A stretch of DNA of 64,000 nucleotides from Camarhynchus parvulus (Eukaryota; Chordata; Aves; Passeriformes; Thraupidae), in NCBI RefSeq assembly GCF_901933205.1, contig NC_044581.1:13853501-13917500 (forward strand), in the 5' to 3' direction. Shown here in pieces: positions 37,501-49,187 of this stretch. Below the pieces are notes generated by a model that worked only from the letters and a program-made list of their open reading frames with translations, ran no database searches and had not been told where the DNA came from. The stretch's first letter is position 1. Every line of letters starts with the position of its first letter. A program made the translations under genes and the position numbers.

Positions 37501-40130
37501 GTTGCCCCAGCTCTGGAGATCTCGGCCTTTGGAAGGCAATGGCAGCTCTGCTGTTGTGAGCTCTAGAAAAACCACAACACATAACACACTTCATGTCAGT
37601 GCTTGCCAGAAGGGAGAGAGGGAGAGGCCCTTTCCTTTGGACATGGAAATTGAAATTATGGGCCACTCCATTTTCTCAGTTGTCTTTCATGTGGAAGTTG
37701 TGACATCTGTTGAGCCACATCAGCTCTTTCATAAGTCCCTGGATTTTATGCATAGGACAGAAAATTGTTTTTTAAACACCTTCTCTGTCCTCCCATTCCC
37801 CAGAAAGCAAGCAGATTGTGGTGGCTTGTCATGGGTGTGCTTAGCCAAACAGACTTTTAAATCAAAGTATGATATTAATGTGCTCTGGAATAATTGTTTT
37901 CTTACATTGTAAATACAATCTACTAACAAAAGACAATTAATATTTTCACATTTTTTGAACAAGTGAAGTGCAATTAAAACCACACATGCATTTGCAGTTG
38001 CCCAGTACAAAGAAAAAATACCATTTTAATGTAATGTGGCCATTAAATGCAGAGGAGACAGGAGATGGCATGCACAGGAGTCACTTGAGGGAAGTAATGT
38101 GTTACAGGCTTGGTGGATTTTAATGTTGTACTTTTCTTGTTAAAATCCCCTGCTACCACTTGGCTGGGCTTAATTAATGGTTTTGAATTTTGCAGAACTT
38201 CAAAGACTGGGAGGTGCTTTCAGATCTGATATGTAAAAATGAGAAATGATGTTGGAAGTTATTCTCAATCAGATAGAACACACACTTACTGTCTTATTAT
38301 TGTAGTGTAATATATCATCAAAGAACAGATAAACAAACCTCTTCTGATTAGTTTCCACCTCATTTATCTACTTTGTACAAATTAACTATTGTCCTTGACA
38401 TCTTGAGGTGAAACAGTCAAATTCGAGTACTTACAGGCAATAATAATGATACTCTGTGTATATAAACCCTTTCCTGGTTTTGCACATCACAAATACTTTT
38501 TCACATAAGTGGTTTTATTATGTGTGAAATAGTTCATAATCCCACTCCTTTCTTCTCGCCTCTTGTAGTTTATTGTCTTAGGACAGGAATATACACATGA
38601 CTTCAGCTGCAAAATTGCTTTTGTACAGTAATGAGCCACTTCTGGCCAGAACAAAGCCCTGGCCAGCCAGGCACGGCCACATTACCCACTAATGGGGTGG
38701 AATGAGGGGCACATTTGGAGCTACTAGTAAGGATTTTCAGTAGATAAGATGTAATTACTCCAAAAGGTGCAGCAAGCCATGCCTGAGGGATAGATAATTA
38801 TGTGCTGGTGGCTCTGACCTGGTGTTTGTCTTGTCCACCAAGGTGGTGTCCCTGCCTGTGTGCCAGAGCTGATGCTGAGTGCCCAGCACCCCTCACACAC
38901 TCACCTGCCTCCTCCCAGCTCTGCTCTATCTCCATGAACGTTCCAAAAATTTTTTCATTTTTGGAGTAAGTTTTTTTGTGGTGCCTATCTTACAGCCTAA
39001 CTTAAAGATTGAATTTCCAACTGGTTAAATTTTTTTTGAAACAAATGCTTATACTGAAATTCAGTAAATTTATCCAACCTTCTGCTTAATGAATTTAAAT
39101 GTATGTTTCTATGCCAAAATACTTTAGAATGCATGTAATTCCATAATTTGCATGGTACATCTCTGGAAATATGGCCATCTCTGACTCATAAGACTGTATT
39201 GTGAAAACAGCAGTATTGTGAGAACAGGCATTGCTTTGTGCTAACCAGTAATTCCAAGGAAAAGATCGTATGTTAATGTGCTTCTGGAATGCAGTCCAGA
39301 AGCATAAAGTTGTTTCTTTTGCCCTGAGTGGGAGGTGGCAAATGCAGATTTCAAAGAAATGCAGCCAGCAATATACAGAATGGTCAAAATGGATCCTTGA
39401 AATACAGTTGCTGCTCTATGAGTTGGAGATTTCAGCATTATTTTGGCTTGTACATGTTGAACAAGGGCAGTCACTTTAATTAGCATGTGAGTCAGAGGAT
39501 TTAGAAAAGTCTAGGATTAGTGTCTTGTATTAAAATTTGAAGGCTATTCCAGAAAACTTATTTTTGCCAGAATTCTATTTTGGCAGTAAAAGGTAATGAA
39601 CAGATAGAGGAAGGATGTATCTTTTGCATATTCTGTACAACTTGAGAGTATAATTTATGCTTCGTTTTATAGAGGCATGGAGTATGTGTACCTGCACATG
39701 CCTATATTGTGCAGGAAAACCAAAACTTTATTTTAGTGGTGAAGAAACTGCTTGAAAGAAGTGTATTTTAGAGATCTAATCCTCCTTCAAAGTTATTAGG
39801 CCTTTTAAAATGAATTAAATATAAGTTAGATTGAAGATGATACCTATCACAATTCCTTTCACTGTATTTGCCTGCAAAGGGAGATTTGGCTTCACAAGAA
39901 CTGGTGATTTGTATTACTGTTATCTAGACTTGTTTGTGGGCAGGATTTTTCCTGTGAGGATTGTGCAGTTCTCTCTCTGATAGCAGTGGGAATGCCAGCT
40001 GGATGGAGGAGCCATACCCAGGGTGATGCTGTGTCCCCAGCCAGGCAGGGGCTGTGCTCAGTCTGCAGCAGTTCCTCACTGCCCCCTCTCCTGACTCTTC
40101 CTCCGTGCTTCAGTGTGAGTCCTGTCTGCA
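34576..40130. other. AT-rich sequence without a supportable gene
   Basis: The longest frame outside repeats is 165 codons on the plus strand at 37415-37912. It begins in AT-rich sequence, has no recognisable motif, and an opposing frame overlaps its end. A T-rich or A-rich run occurs here and there (for example near 34768 and 36330). A hairpin with AT-rich arms lies at 35422-35449. GC content rises from about 39.98 kb toward the 70-bp array. Confidence 0.55.
35422..35449. repeat. 9-bp perfect inverted repeat, 10-base loop
   Basis: TGTTAATTA at 35422-35430 is exactly complementary to TAATTAACA at 35441-35449. The arms contain TAATTA, the core recognised by many homeodomain proteins, in both orientations. 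AT-rich arms of this size are not rare in 64 kb, so a binding role is only a possibility. Confidence 0.8.
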
Positions 40131-40480
40131 CAGCACAGCTCCTTTGGGAGCCCTCCCCTTCCCCTGGCTGCTGTGGGGCTGTCCAAGGGCTGTCCTGGGG
40201 AAGCACAGCTCCTTTGGGAGCTCCCCACCTGCCCTGGCTGCTGTGGGGCTGTCCAAGGCCTGTCCTGAGGAAGCACAGCTCCTTTGGGAGCTCTCCACCT
40301 GCCCTGGCTGCTGTGGGGCTGTCCAAGGCCTGTCCTGAGGAAGCATGGCTCCTATGGGAGCTCTCCACCTGCCCTGGCTGCTGTGGGGCTGTCCAAGGGC
40401 TGTCCTGAGGAAGCATGGCTCCTATGGGAGCTCCCCACCTGCCCTGGCTGCTGTGGGGCTGTCCAAGGGCTGTCCTGGGG
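40131..40480. repeat. 70-bp-unit minisatellite, five copies with no indels
   Basis: Five units start at 40131, 40201, 40271, 40341 and 40411, each exactly 70 bases. They contain CCTTTGGGAG or CCTATGGGAG, CCACCTGCCCTGGCTGCTGT and GGGGCTGTCCAAGG. Unit 1 is the most diverged. Units 2 and 3 share AGCACAGCT and AAGGCC. Units 4 and 5 share AGCATGGCT, CCTATG and AAGGGC. Because 70 is not a multiple of three and the units lack stops in any phase, long repetitive frames arise on both strands, including a 219-codon minus-strand frame at 39892-40551. These are not evidence of a gene. The last unit is followed by C-rich non-repetitive sequence. Confidence 0.97.
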
Positions 40481-43400
40481 ATCTGCTCCACCATGGTCTT
40501 CCTCTCCGCCCTGCCCCAGAGCTCCTTGTGCACCCCCTTGCCCAATCTCAACCCCAGCTCCTCACCCAGTTCCTCCTGCTGATCCTAATGCTGCTCCTCA
40601 CACTTCCCCTCCTGCTTTGCCCTCACTGCTGGGCAGTTCTGCCCTTTCTCACACACTCCCTCTTGCTCATATCATATTTAAATGTACCTTAGGGAAGATG
40701 GAGCACAGATTGACTGTGGGCATTCAACCAAATGATTGATGCTCCCTGTAAATTGCTTTGAACTTTATTTCCTCTCATAGATCCTTGACAGTAGTCTAGG
40801 ACTCACTTGCAATTCTCTTGAGTGGCAAAAAAGCAGAAAAACAACAACAAAAATCCCAAACAAAACAAAGCAAAAAACACCAAGAAAAAAGAGAAAAGGA
40901 GAAGGAAAAAGAAGTTCTACATGAAAAGTCCAGCTGCTGTCACATTTCTTATCTGTACATTTAGTTCCTGAGAATGGGATGTAGAGGGCTGGACCTGCAC
41001 TGATGGGACTTTTGGGGAGTCATTCTGGGAAAATGAAAATCTCTAGAACTCCACAATGCCATGTGTCTGACAGACTTCCCCAAATGCAGCATGGAAAAGT
41101 TTTCACTAGAAGGGGCTGCTGGTGGTGCTTTGCTAACAAAACCAGTGTTCTGCAAAGGTGCAGTCACCTCTGCTCTTGCAGCCTCCCAGGGATGCACAGA
41201 GAGGGGACTGTGAGATGGTGTTTCTTATTAGCATACCTTCCCTCTGCTGTTAAATTAGGTTTTGCTTTTATTGATGTGAAAGAAAGCCAGCAGTTACCTT
41301 TCTGTTCTCAAGTTGTTCTCAGGAAGCAGAGGTGAAAGAAAAGCCAGCAGTCAACTGCGGTGACATCTGAAAGGACAGCAGGGAATGTCAGTGCTGAGGC
41401 TGGTACAAACTCATCACAGCTTTTTCTACTGGTCCATTTGGGTGTGTGGAAATACTGACCAGTCACCTTTAAAGCAGCTAATGTGCTGATAAATATTTTG
41501 TCATAGCACTCTGAAAACTTTTGTAGCTGCAACAGATGATAAAGGATCTAGGGTTTGTTTAATTGTTTTTTTAATAGATTTCTGGTAAGTGGTAGGAGGA
41601 AAAGCCTCGTTAGGAAAGTCAAATGAGCACTGACATACCTGACACAGCAAACTGGCAGAATTCCTATGGCCATTAACTGAAAGAGTAAAAGGAAACAGCT
41701 CCTACATATTTATGAGGAAAACCAAAGCCTGCTTGGCTGGCCACAGTCTTTCACGGCTGTTGCTTTATTTTGTAATTACAGCCTGTCCTTATTGCCTGGT
41801 TACCTACAGGACAGCCAGCCCTTGATGGTCCCTGCAGCCCCCCTCACTGTCCTAGCAATGGATTCCTGGAACAAGGACTGCCTGGTGTCCCTTTGGCAAA
41901 GAAAGTTTTGTGTGCCAGGAGCTGGACCAACACATTCTGGAATAAACCTTGTTCAAACCCCAGGCAGGACAAGCCTGATCCAAATTCTCAGTAACTTAAC
42001 TGAGGAGGCTTCAAATGAAGAAAACAGACCACTAGCACAAATTTTTAACAAGCCAAGGATGCCTTTGTTTCTTTTTCTTCTGGAGTAGCTGTCTCTGATA
42101 AAAAGGTACAGAACCCCAGTCATGCTGATACATTTATCTCAAGAAATGTTTTATACAGGCTATCAAAGATTATCAAATAAACATGTGACCTTGACATTGA
42201 TTCAGTGATTTAGGAATGCAGTAGCCCTTTTCTTCCACTACTTGGAAGAGCTCTCAAGAGAAATGAAAAATTGAACTGTATCTTCAACCCACTTGAGCTA
42301 AGGTACAAAAATAGTAAACCTTGTAAGAGAGGCTTTTGAACACAGGTTTTTAATACTTCAGAATCTGTCAAGGTCAAGTTTGAAGTCTTGGTTTCGCTCT
42401 GAGGTTTGACTTCTCATTCTACAACTTTTCTAAGTAGAAGCAGCAGTTCTGTAGACTTCCAAAGGAAGAGGATGCTGTGGGCCATGATGATCCCTTCCCT
42501 TACCATTTCCACAGAGTTTAAAATACGTTGATCTTGACAGCTGAAGGCTTGGAGACAGGTCTGACACTGGGCTCTTGGGCAGAGGCTGTGCATGGGTTTC
42601 TCTAATACCAGCTGTATTGACTGACTTTCTCTTCTGCATCAAGAACTTACACTGATCACATGCACCCTGAAGCTATTAAGGAGGGGTTAAAGGTAAATCT
42701 TTGATCTTAGATTGCAGTTTAGGTAAAATATTTTGCTTTGTTTGGTTTGAGTTTTGTGCTTCTGAATGGTAAGATCTCTGTGCACACACTTTTAATTTAT
42801 TGTGCTGTGAAAAAGACACCTAATTTGTTTCTAAATCTAAAAAAATAACCTGAAATAAGAGGAAGTGATTAAATACAGCCACTCTGTTTTTCACTGGAAA
42901 ATATGTGCTATCACTAATTGGGTAGAACTGTGGCATCACCTGCTGTAAACACATTAATTGTGGTAAACAAGATACAATTTTTGTCTGCTGTCATCACTTC
43001 TGACAAGAGGTGTGAGGAGCTGTGCAAGTGACTTTGTTAAGGATGACTGAAAGTCAAGGACTGATTCTAGAAGGAGAGAATGAGCTGGGGAGGTGGCAGC
43101 CTGGGCAGGTGCCACCCAGCACAGCTGCACCTGCTGAAGGCTGCAACAAAAGTCCTTGGGCACCTAATTCTTAGCCCAGGACTATAGAATTCTTGCACGC
43201 CCAGCAGAAGTTTTGGTATTTCACAGGTTATTTCACCCATCTCATAGATTTACATGGTTTATGTTTCTCCATAATAATAATGGATGACAAAGCAGACTCT
43301 AAACTGTCTTTCAAAACTGTTTTGATTTCAATTCCCTAAAAACCTTATTGGGTATGGAGATCAAGGGTTTTCAGTTCTTGGCCTTATGAACAGGTTTTAC

Positions 43401-44310
43401 AGAAACAGAAACAAGTAAGTCAGGGTTATTCAGGTTTCTTTTTTCCCTCCTTCAAATTTTGAAATTAACCTTAGTTCTATTTCTGTCTGCATTTTCTTTT
43501 CTCTCCTGCTCTTTATATGTAGTAGTAAAAATGGAATATTGGTTCAATTTAAGAAATTTAATTTTTAATTGTGTATTATTTGTACTTTTTATTATGAAGA
43601 TAGTATCAAATTTTCTGAAATGGTAAGAGGTTTATATCCACCATTGTTTTTCTTTCTGAAAAGCTATTTTAAATTCAACTAGCAATGTTTTTTGTATTGT
43701 ATTGCTTCCTATTTGGCTGCATTATGTCTAGAAGGGTCAAAATACATCCCTTTGATTTATGTGGCAATGTAAAGAACAGCTACAAATGCCATGAGGCAGA
43801 GAGTTTGAGTCTGTCCTATTGCTAAGTGTTTCTGTGTGAAAAATGACTCCTTGTTCTTTGGATCACAGAGATTGTACAATTACAATTTTAATCAATCCAA
43901 CACAAGATTCATTGGTTCTTACTGTGCAGAGCACATAGTCACAGTCCAATAAATCTGCTTCTGATGTGCAGATCCAGACTCCTGGAGCCTCTAGAGACGG
44001 TGTACAAATGACAGGGATGCCTGCCTTGCCTGTGGATTTGCATGGTGTCAGGTGCAGGGAAGGTGTGCTGAGACTCTTCTGACTTCTAATGTGCCATTTT
44101 ATGGCTTGCATTTGAATGATTAGAAATGAGGTGCTTGACCTGGTGCATGCAGGAGGTGTTACTTATTCCTTTCTCTAGTTTTTTTCTTTCTCAAAGTGAG
44201 ATATTGATGCTCTTGGATTCTTTTGTAGCGGTTTAGCTCTGGGTGAATAAGATCTTCATTTTCCAAGGGCTGAAAAAGCATTGCAGTAACAATTAAATAG
44301 CTCTATATCA
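40481..44310. other. Non-coding sequence downstream of the 70-bp array
   Basis: The first 200 bases are strongly C/T-biased on the plus strand, as is common beside avian minisatellites. AT-rich sequence follows, with an A-rich tract at 40826-40914. Opposing frames at about 41.0-41.3 kb are unrecognised. The words GAAAGCCAGCAGTTACC and GAAAAGCCAGCAGTCAAC lie about 55 bases apart near 41.28-41.36 kb, a minor local duplication. No gene is seen. Confidence 0.55.
40826..40914. repeat. A-rich low-complexity tract
   Basis: About ninety bases are made of A runs interrupted by C and, toward the end, G (CAACAACAA, AAACAAAAC, AAAAAGAGAAAAGG). I looked for a retroposed cDNA upstream of it and found nothing recognisable, so it is reported as simple low-complexity sequence. 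Confidence 0.75.
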
Positions 44311-44516
44311 GTGAAAGGTTTTTCACCCAGAGGGTGGCTGGGCACTGGACAGGCTCCCCAGGGCAGTGAGCACAGTTCCAAGCCTGGCTGAGCTCAAGAA
44401 GCATTTGGACAATGCTCTCAGGCACGTGGGGGATGGCTGGGGTGTCCTGCGCAGGGCCAGGAGCTGGGCTCGAGGGGCTGATGGGTCTCTCTCAACTCAG
44501 CTTATTCTGTGATTCC
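44311..44516 (+). mobile_element. CR1 LINE 3' end, plus orientation
   Basis: This is a second plus-strand CR1 terminus of about 205 bp. It includes TTTTTCACCCAGAGGGTGGC, GGGCACTGGACAGGCTCCCC, AGGGCAGTG, CAAGCCTGGCTGAGCTCAAG, CATTTGGACAATGCTCTCAG and GGGGTGTCCTGCGCAGGGCC, then the GAGGGGCTGATGGGTCTCTC variant and a TTATTCTGTGATTCC tail. The sub-type differs from the copy at 34455, so the two belong to different CR1 lineages and inserted independently. It is 5'-truncated with no coding capacity. Confidence 0.95.
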
Positions 44517-47003
44517 AAAAGCCTGTCTGACAGGGCTCTTTTGGAAAAAACACTGAACTGTCAAATCCTGCCTGGGAAGTGAAGCAGGTGGTGGATGGGC
44601 TAAGCCAAGTTCAGCTGAAAGCAACAGGAGTGGGGAGAGTGAAGCTTTCCCAGCATTCCCCTGACACACAGAAATGTTTGTAAGTATGCAACACCAAAAA
44701 AGAACTCCCAAAGACAATGAACCATTTTACCTGAAAAGCAATTTTAGATCTAAGGGACATGAAGTCAGCAAGGAGGGATACATCCTGGGAAACCTCTCTG
44801 GAGAATTCAGACAAACTTTCAACTTCTGATCATTCCAAACACGATCCATCCAAGTTTGTTAACAACTCCTACCTAGACTCTTGGGACATTTTGTCTTTAC
44901 TGAATGTGGTTAGCACCAGCCCTGCTGGTGGGTTTGCACTACAGCATCCCAGGACTGAGAGGCAACAAACATGCTCCAACATGCAGGATCAGCTATCAGG
45001 GAGGCAGCTCTGTGCTGCTTTATATAAATTTATTGGCTGGCACAGCACCTGAGGGTGGGCAGTGCCTGTGCTGGGCTGAGGCAGCAGGAGACACCTGCCT
45101 GAGCTGAACTGAAGGAATGGCAAGAGGAGATAAACAGACAGTGCAGTAACCTGCTGGGGAAGGAAAGGGCAGATAAGAGCAGAAAACTAAAATATATGAT
45201 GGGTGGCAAGACAGATAACAGTGCTGAATAGGAAAGCCAAGGAACCTGTGGAAGGAAATATGAGCAGGATGTGAAGGAAGCAAGAACAGAAAGAGGGCTG
45301 GGCTGCAGCTGGTGGGAGCAGTGCAGGGCAGCAGCGCATGGACAGGAGCCAGGCCATGGGAACAGGCAGGAGAAAGGGACACAAACAAATAGGTTGGGCC
45401 ATTCCTAGCATTTCCTTAGGTGCAGCTATGAGGTTTTAAACCACAAAATTCTTCTGATGCAAGCTGGGTTCTTTAGGATCCAATGCACAAATATCTTCTG
45501 ACTGTCCTTTTAATATTTAACTTTTTACTGATTGAGGAAGTAAGAAATAACTTAGAAGTTACTGCAAAAAATATAGACTGAAAAAGGCATCTAGAAAATC
45601 CAGAAAGTAGCAAACATTTATCTGTCTTTTAAAATGTTTGTTAATTTAAAATAAACTAGCAAACAAGAAGTCGTAATTTACGATTGACAACGTAGGAAGT
45701 TTTGTTAACATCTTTTTTGATAACTTTAGAGATGCTACAGTAAAAGAGAATGAAAAATAAGTAATTTGGAAGATATTTTGGTAGGTATTTTCTGTTCATT
45801 TATAGCTCTTTCTCAGGGTAATATTGCAAATGTTATTTGCAAAGGCTTTGTTCTGTGTCACAGATAACATGATAATGATAAGGAATATAAAAAATTGGAG
45901 TTTTCTGTAAGTCAATGTTTTTGTATACACAGGGATCATGTACACACAGTTTGGGATCAAGGATCTCTGTTTTGTCTGGCAATTTACAGAACTTTAGTTT
46001 GGGAAATGATGTTGTGCTTGCCTTCACAGTTTGTGCAGAGATTTATGGCTTCTGCTTAAGAGCAGCAGCTTTCTTTGGTGCTGGTCTATTGGTGCAATGT
46101 TTCCAAAATATTTTTTGTTGTTCATAGTAAATACAAAATATTTTCACAGCTCTGCTCTTGCCATGTTTATATTCCTGAATTTTTCTTCAAATCTGGGAGT
46201 GCTGGTAGACAGTACATATGGGCTGTGGTGCTTGAGAGAACATAAAGAAGTATTTAGGCCCTGAGGGAACAGACCCAATATTAATCTGAAGCCACATTTC
46301 ACTTTGCAGTTTGCTTTCCAGCCTACATTCACTGCTCCTGTGCACTGCTGATATTCTGCCTGCTGGCGTAGACTGCTGGACATAGTCCAGGGAAACAAAG
46401 CCTCCAAACAAGAAAGAAAGGTTTTAGCATCAGGATGATTTATTTTGAGGAACCTTTCATAGGCTCTATCAAAAAGGAGGTAGGATTAGTTACTAAATAA
46501 AGTGTTTATGACTCTGCTGCATAATAAATGTCTTTCTCCTCTTGTCCTACTTACTCCTCAGTGTAACCTGGCCATGTTATCACTGAGCAACATTTTCCAA
46601 GGATCTGAGTCTTGTCAAGCAGCCAGGCTCAAGCAGGAGAGAAGCAAACCCTTGCCAGAAGGAGAGGGGAAGGAGACACTGAGAGCCAGGGATTCCAGTC
46701 TCATAATTGAGTCATTCCTCTGAGTGAGGCAACTCAATCTCACTGGGACGTGGAGAGAACAGAACTGGACTGGGATGCTGTAGGGATTAGGTAGCTTTGG
46801 ACATAGGAATTACCAGGAGAGCTGAGAAGTCAGGCTTTGGATATACCCCAGGAGCCAAGTGCAGCAGGGTTTCCAGGGCTCTTAAGCATTTTTGGAGGGC
46901 AGCTCTTCCCTGGTGCCCTGTACCCATCCAGCTGCTTTCTTCTTGACAAATGTCATCAGCAATGTAATCTGATTATCTTTTTAGAAGCTTTAGAACACAA
47001 ATA

Positions 47004-47025
47004 GGTTTTTCAGGCCTGAAAAACC
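47004..47025. repeat. Perfect 22-bp palindrome
   Basis: The half-site GGTTTTTCAGG at 47004-47014 is followed directly by its exact reverse complement at 47015-47025, with AGGCCT at the centre and no spacer. The symmetry stops on both sides, where A faces A. A zero-spacer palindrome of this length is unlikely by chance in one 64-kb window, but no protein site is assigned. Confidence 0.9.
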
Positions 47026-48427
47026 ATTTCATTATTTATTTCATATTCCAAATGCAAGATGGCATGCGAGACTAGCATTGTTTTCTGACAGATTGCCAAG
47101 CCTGAGGCTAGTGTGCATGTCTGGCTGTACTGAATTCAAAATTGGTATTTTTTAGAGGAGGATGGCTGACTGAATTCCTGCTAGACTGGTTTCTTTTTGG
47201 AGATGTTCTGTTCTCCTGTGTTGTGATTCAGATTGTCTTTTCCTTCATAACAGGTGGTGACAAGTCCTTGGGGTGCCCTTAGCTTAGAATTCCAGGAAAG
47301 TCATGTAGATAACGTGGCACGTAAAAATTCACTGAAGCATGTTCAGCTTTTCTCTCCGGTCGTGTTTCTACCTGTGCTGCTCTCAAATTTCAGATCCCCA
47401 TTTCTCCTTGCAAACTGTCAAGAAGGACAAGGCAGAGTAACCTGCTCTGAGCAAATTCAGTGCACAATCTTCATTCCTGGGAAGTCTGAGGCCATGCAGA
47501 TGATTTGAGCAGAGTGCTTTAGGATTGTGAGGGTTCTGAAAAGAGGGGCCCTTGTCAGATGCACCAAGCTCCAAAATGCTGGGAGGACATTGTGGCTGTC
47601 AAAGAGAATTCCATTATGCCAAAGTTGGTGCAGATTTCTGTCAATAAGGACAGAACAAAATTTTCTACCAAATAATACATGTGTTTTACTATTACATCAC
47701 ATTTTGGTGTCTTCATTAACCTTTGGGTTTTGTGATTGAAGTGACTTAATTTCTCTCCTTTCCTCATTATGATGGCAGTTTTTTGTTTTTCCAGTCTTTT
47801 TTAGAGGAGTAGGAACACCATTCATGACAATTCTTTTACTTTACCTTTTCTCTTAATGCAATTTATAATACTCCAAATGATGTACTGGGCTGTGGTACAG
47901 GAAAAGCGCTAAAAATGAGAAAAACACTAATTTAGCTGGGTTGTCGTACCACTTTTCATAAGGGTGCAGATGGTACCAGTGAAAAGAATTTCCTCTGCAG
48001 ACTTAAGCATCTGAAGGCACACAGGTGCATCTTGGCAGCCACTCCATCAGTCTTTAGCTACTTTGGCCATGCCTGATTTACAGTGCCAGTCCAGCAAATA
48101 ACAGAGAAGAGGAGCTGAAGCAGTGTGAGTGAATTTACTAAATTGAACACAGTCATCTGTGATGGTTTCTGCTGTCTGAAAAGGCTCTAAGAGGTAGACC
48201 AGGCTAAAACAAAACGTCAGGAGGCAAAATGCCACATGAAACATTTGGGGCATGGATCCATGCTCCTTGATTTCAGTTATGATCTGAATCAATAATTTTC
48301 CTTTGTTTTTGTTTTTTCCCCCATCCTTCTCTTATGTAACTGTCCCTATCTGCTCAGTAGCTGACATAACACCTTTATGCCTCTGATGTTGTTTGCATTA
48401 AAAAATGCAGTGCCTGGGACATGACAC

Positions 48428-48503
48428 CACGTGCTTTCGACCTTGCAGTGCTGACCTTATCAGTGGAGTGTTTCATAACCTCTCCCACTGAAGAAGATAA
48501 GGT
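48428..48503. promoter_or_regulatory. Candidate regulatory cluster: E-box plus inverted GATA motifs
   Basis: A CACGTG E-box lies at 48428-48433. At 48454-48466 the sequence ACCTTATCAGTGG is mirrored on the other strand at 48485-48503, where CCACTG and ATAAGGT are separated by a six-base AAGAAG insertion. The arms therefore pair over 13 bases with one bulge and an 18-base loop, placing two GATAA motifs in opposite orientation. GATA factors and basic helix-loop-helix proteins bind such motifs in vertebrates. That this is an active element is inference only. Confidence 0.3.
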
Positions 48504-49175
48504 TGACTAAACTGGATGTGTCTCGAGCCATCGGGCATTCATCCCCAATGCTAAAGCCAATTTCAGTGAGGTCACTTTTTTCACACAGTGAAACTATAAT
48601 AGTTTTTGTCTCCTACTGTCTGATTTATTCTGCTGGCAAGGACTGCTGCTTTCCCTGAAACTGAGGAGGCAGTTTTTATTTTTTAAATTTTTTTTTCTCT
48701 AGACAGGAAAGCAATATTTATTTTTAAGAGAATAAGCTTTTATATATAATACTTCACCACATCTCAGTTGTGAAATTACTTCACAATTTTCCTTTTGATC
48801 TGCCTGCATTTACACTCCTGCAGGATTTGCATTGTGAACTGTACCCTGTTGCTATATATACAATGCAAGGTATTTAAATACTTTCCTACTTTATGGAGAT
48901 AATTATAAGCTCTATTTCTTGAACAATGAAAGCAAGACAAATGCCTAAGTCTTCCCATTTCAATTGTAATAAAGCAGATGTAAAATGAGTTCCAAGGGAT
49001 TAAACACCCTGGATGTACTTTGAATTGTCCCATTAAACACCTTGTCCCAGAGAGCATTGTAATTACCATGTCTATTTGATAGTTTCTCATTAATTACACT
49101 GCCACTAATTCTTAGTATCCTATGCAATCTCTTCCTTTCTTGAAGTTCTCAGAATGAAATAAAAAGTAAAGAATA

Positions 49176-49187
49176 GTGTGTGTGTGT
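49176..49187. repeat. GT dinucleotide microsatellite, six units
   Basis: Six uninterrupted GT dinucleotides occur in non-coding sequence, followed by ACC. It is short, and no repeat element or gene borders it. Confidence 0.85.

Noticed and set aside
37415..37912. 165-codon plus-strand frame, the longest outside the arrays and GC-rich patches
   Set aside because: It matches no family I know, and a frame of this length is not unexpected once both strands of 64 kb are considered. No splice signals support it.
39892..40551. 219-codon minus-strand open frame, the longest in the window
   Set aside because: It coincides with the 70-bp tandem array, which lacks stops in every phase on this strand. 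Its repetitive peptide is a by-product of the repeat, and competing frames exist on the other strand.
40826..40914. A-rich tract as the tail of a processed pseudogene
   Set aside because: No reading frame or cDNA-like sequence was recognised upstream, and the tract has many C and G interruptions.
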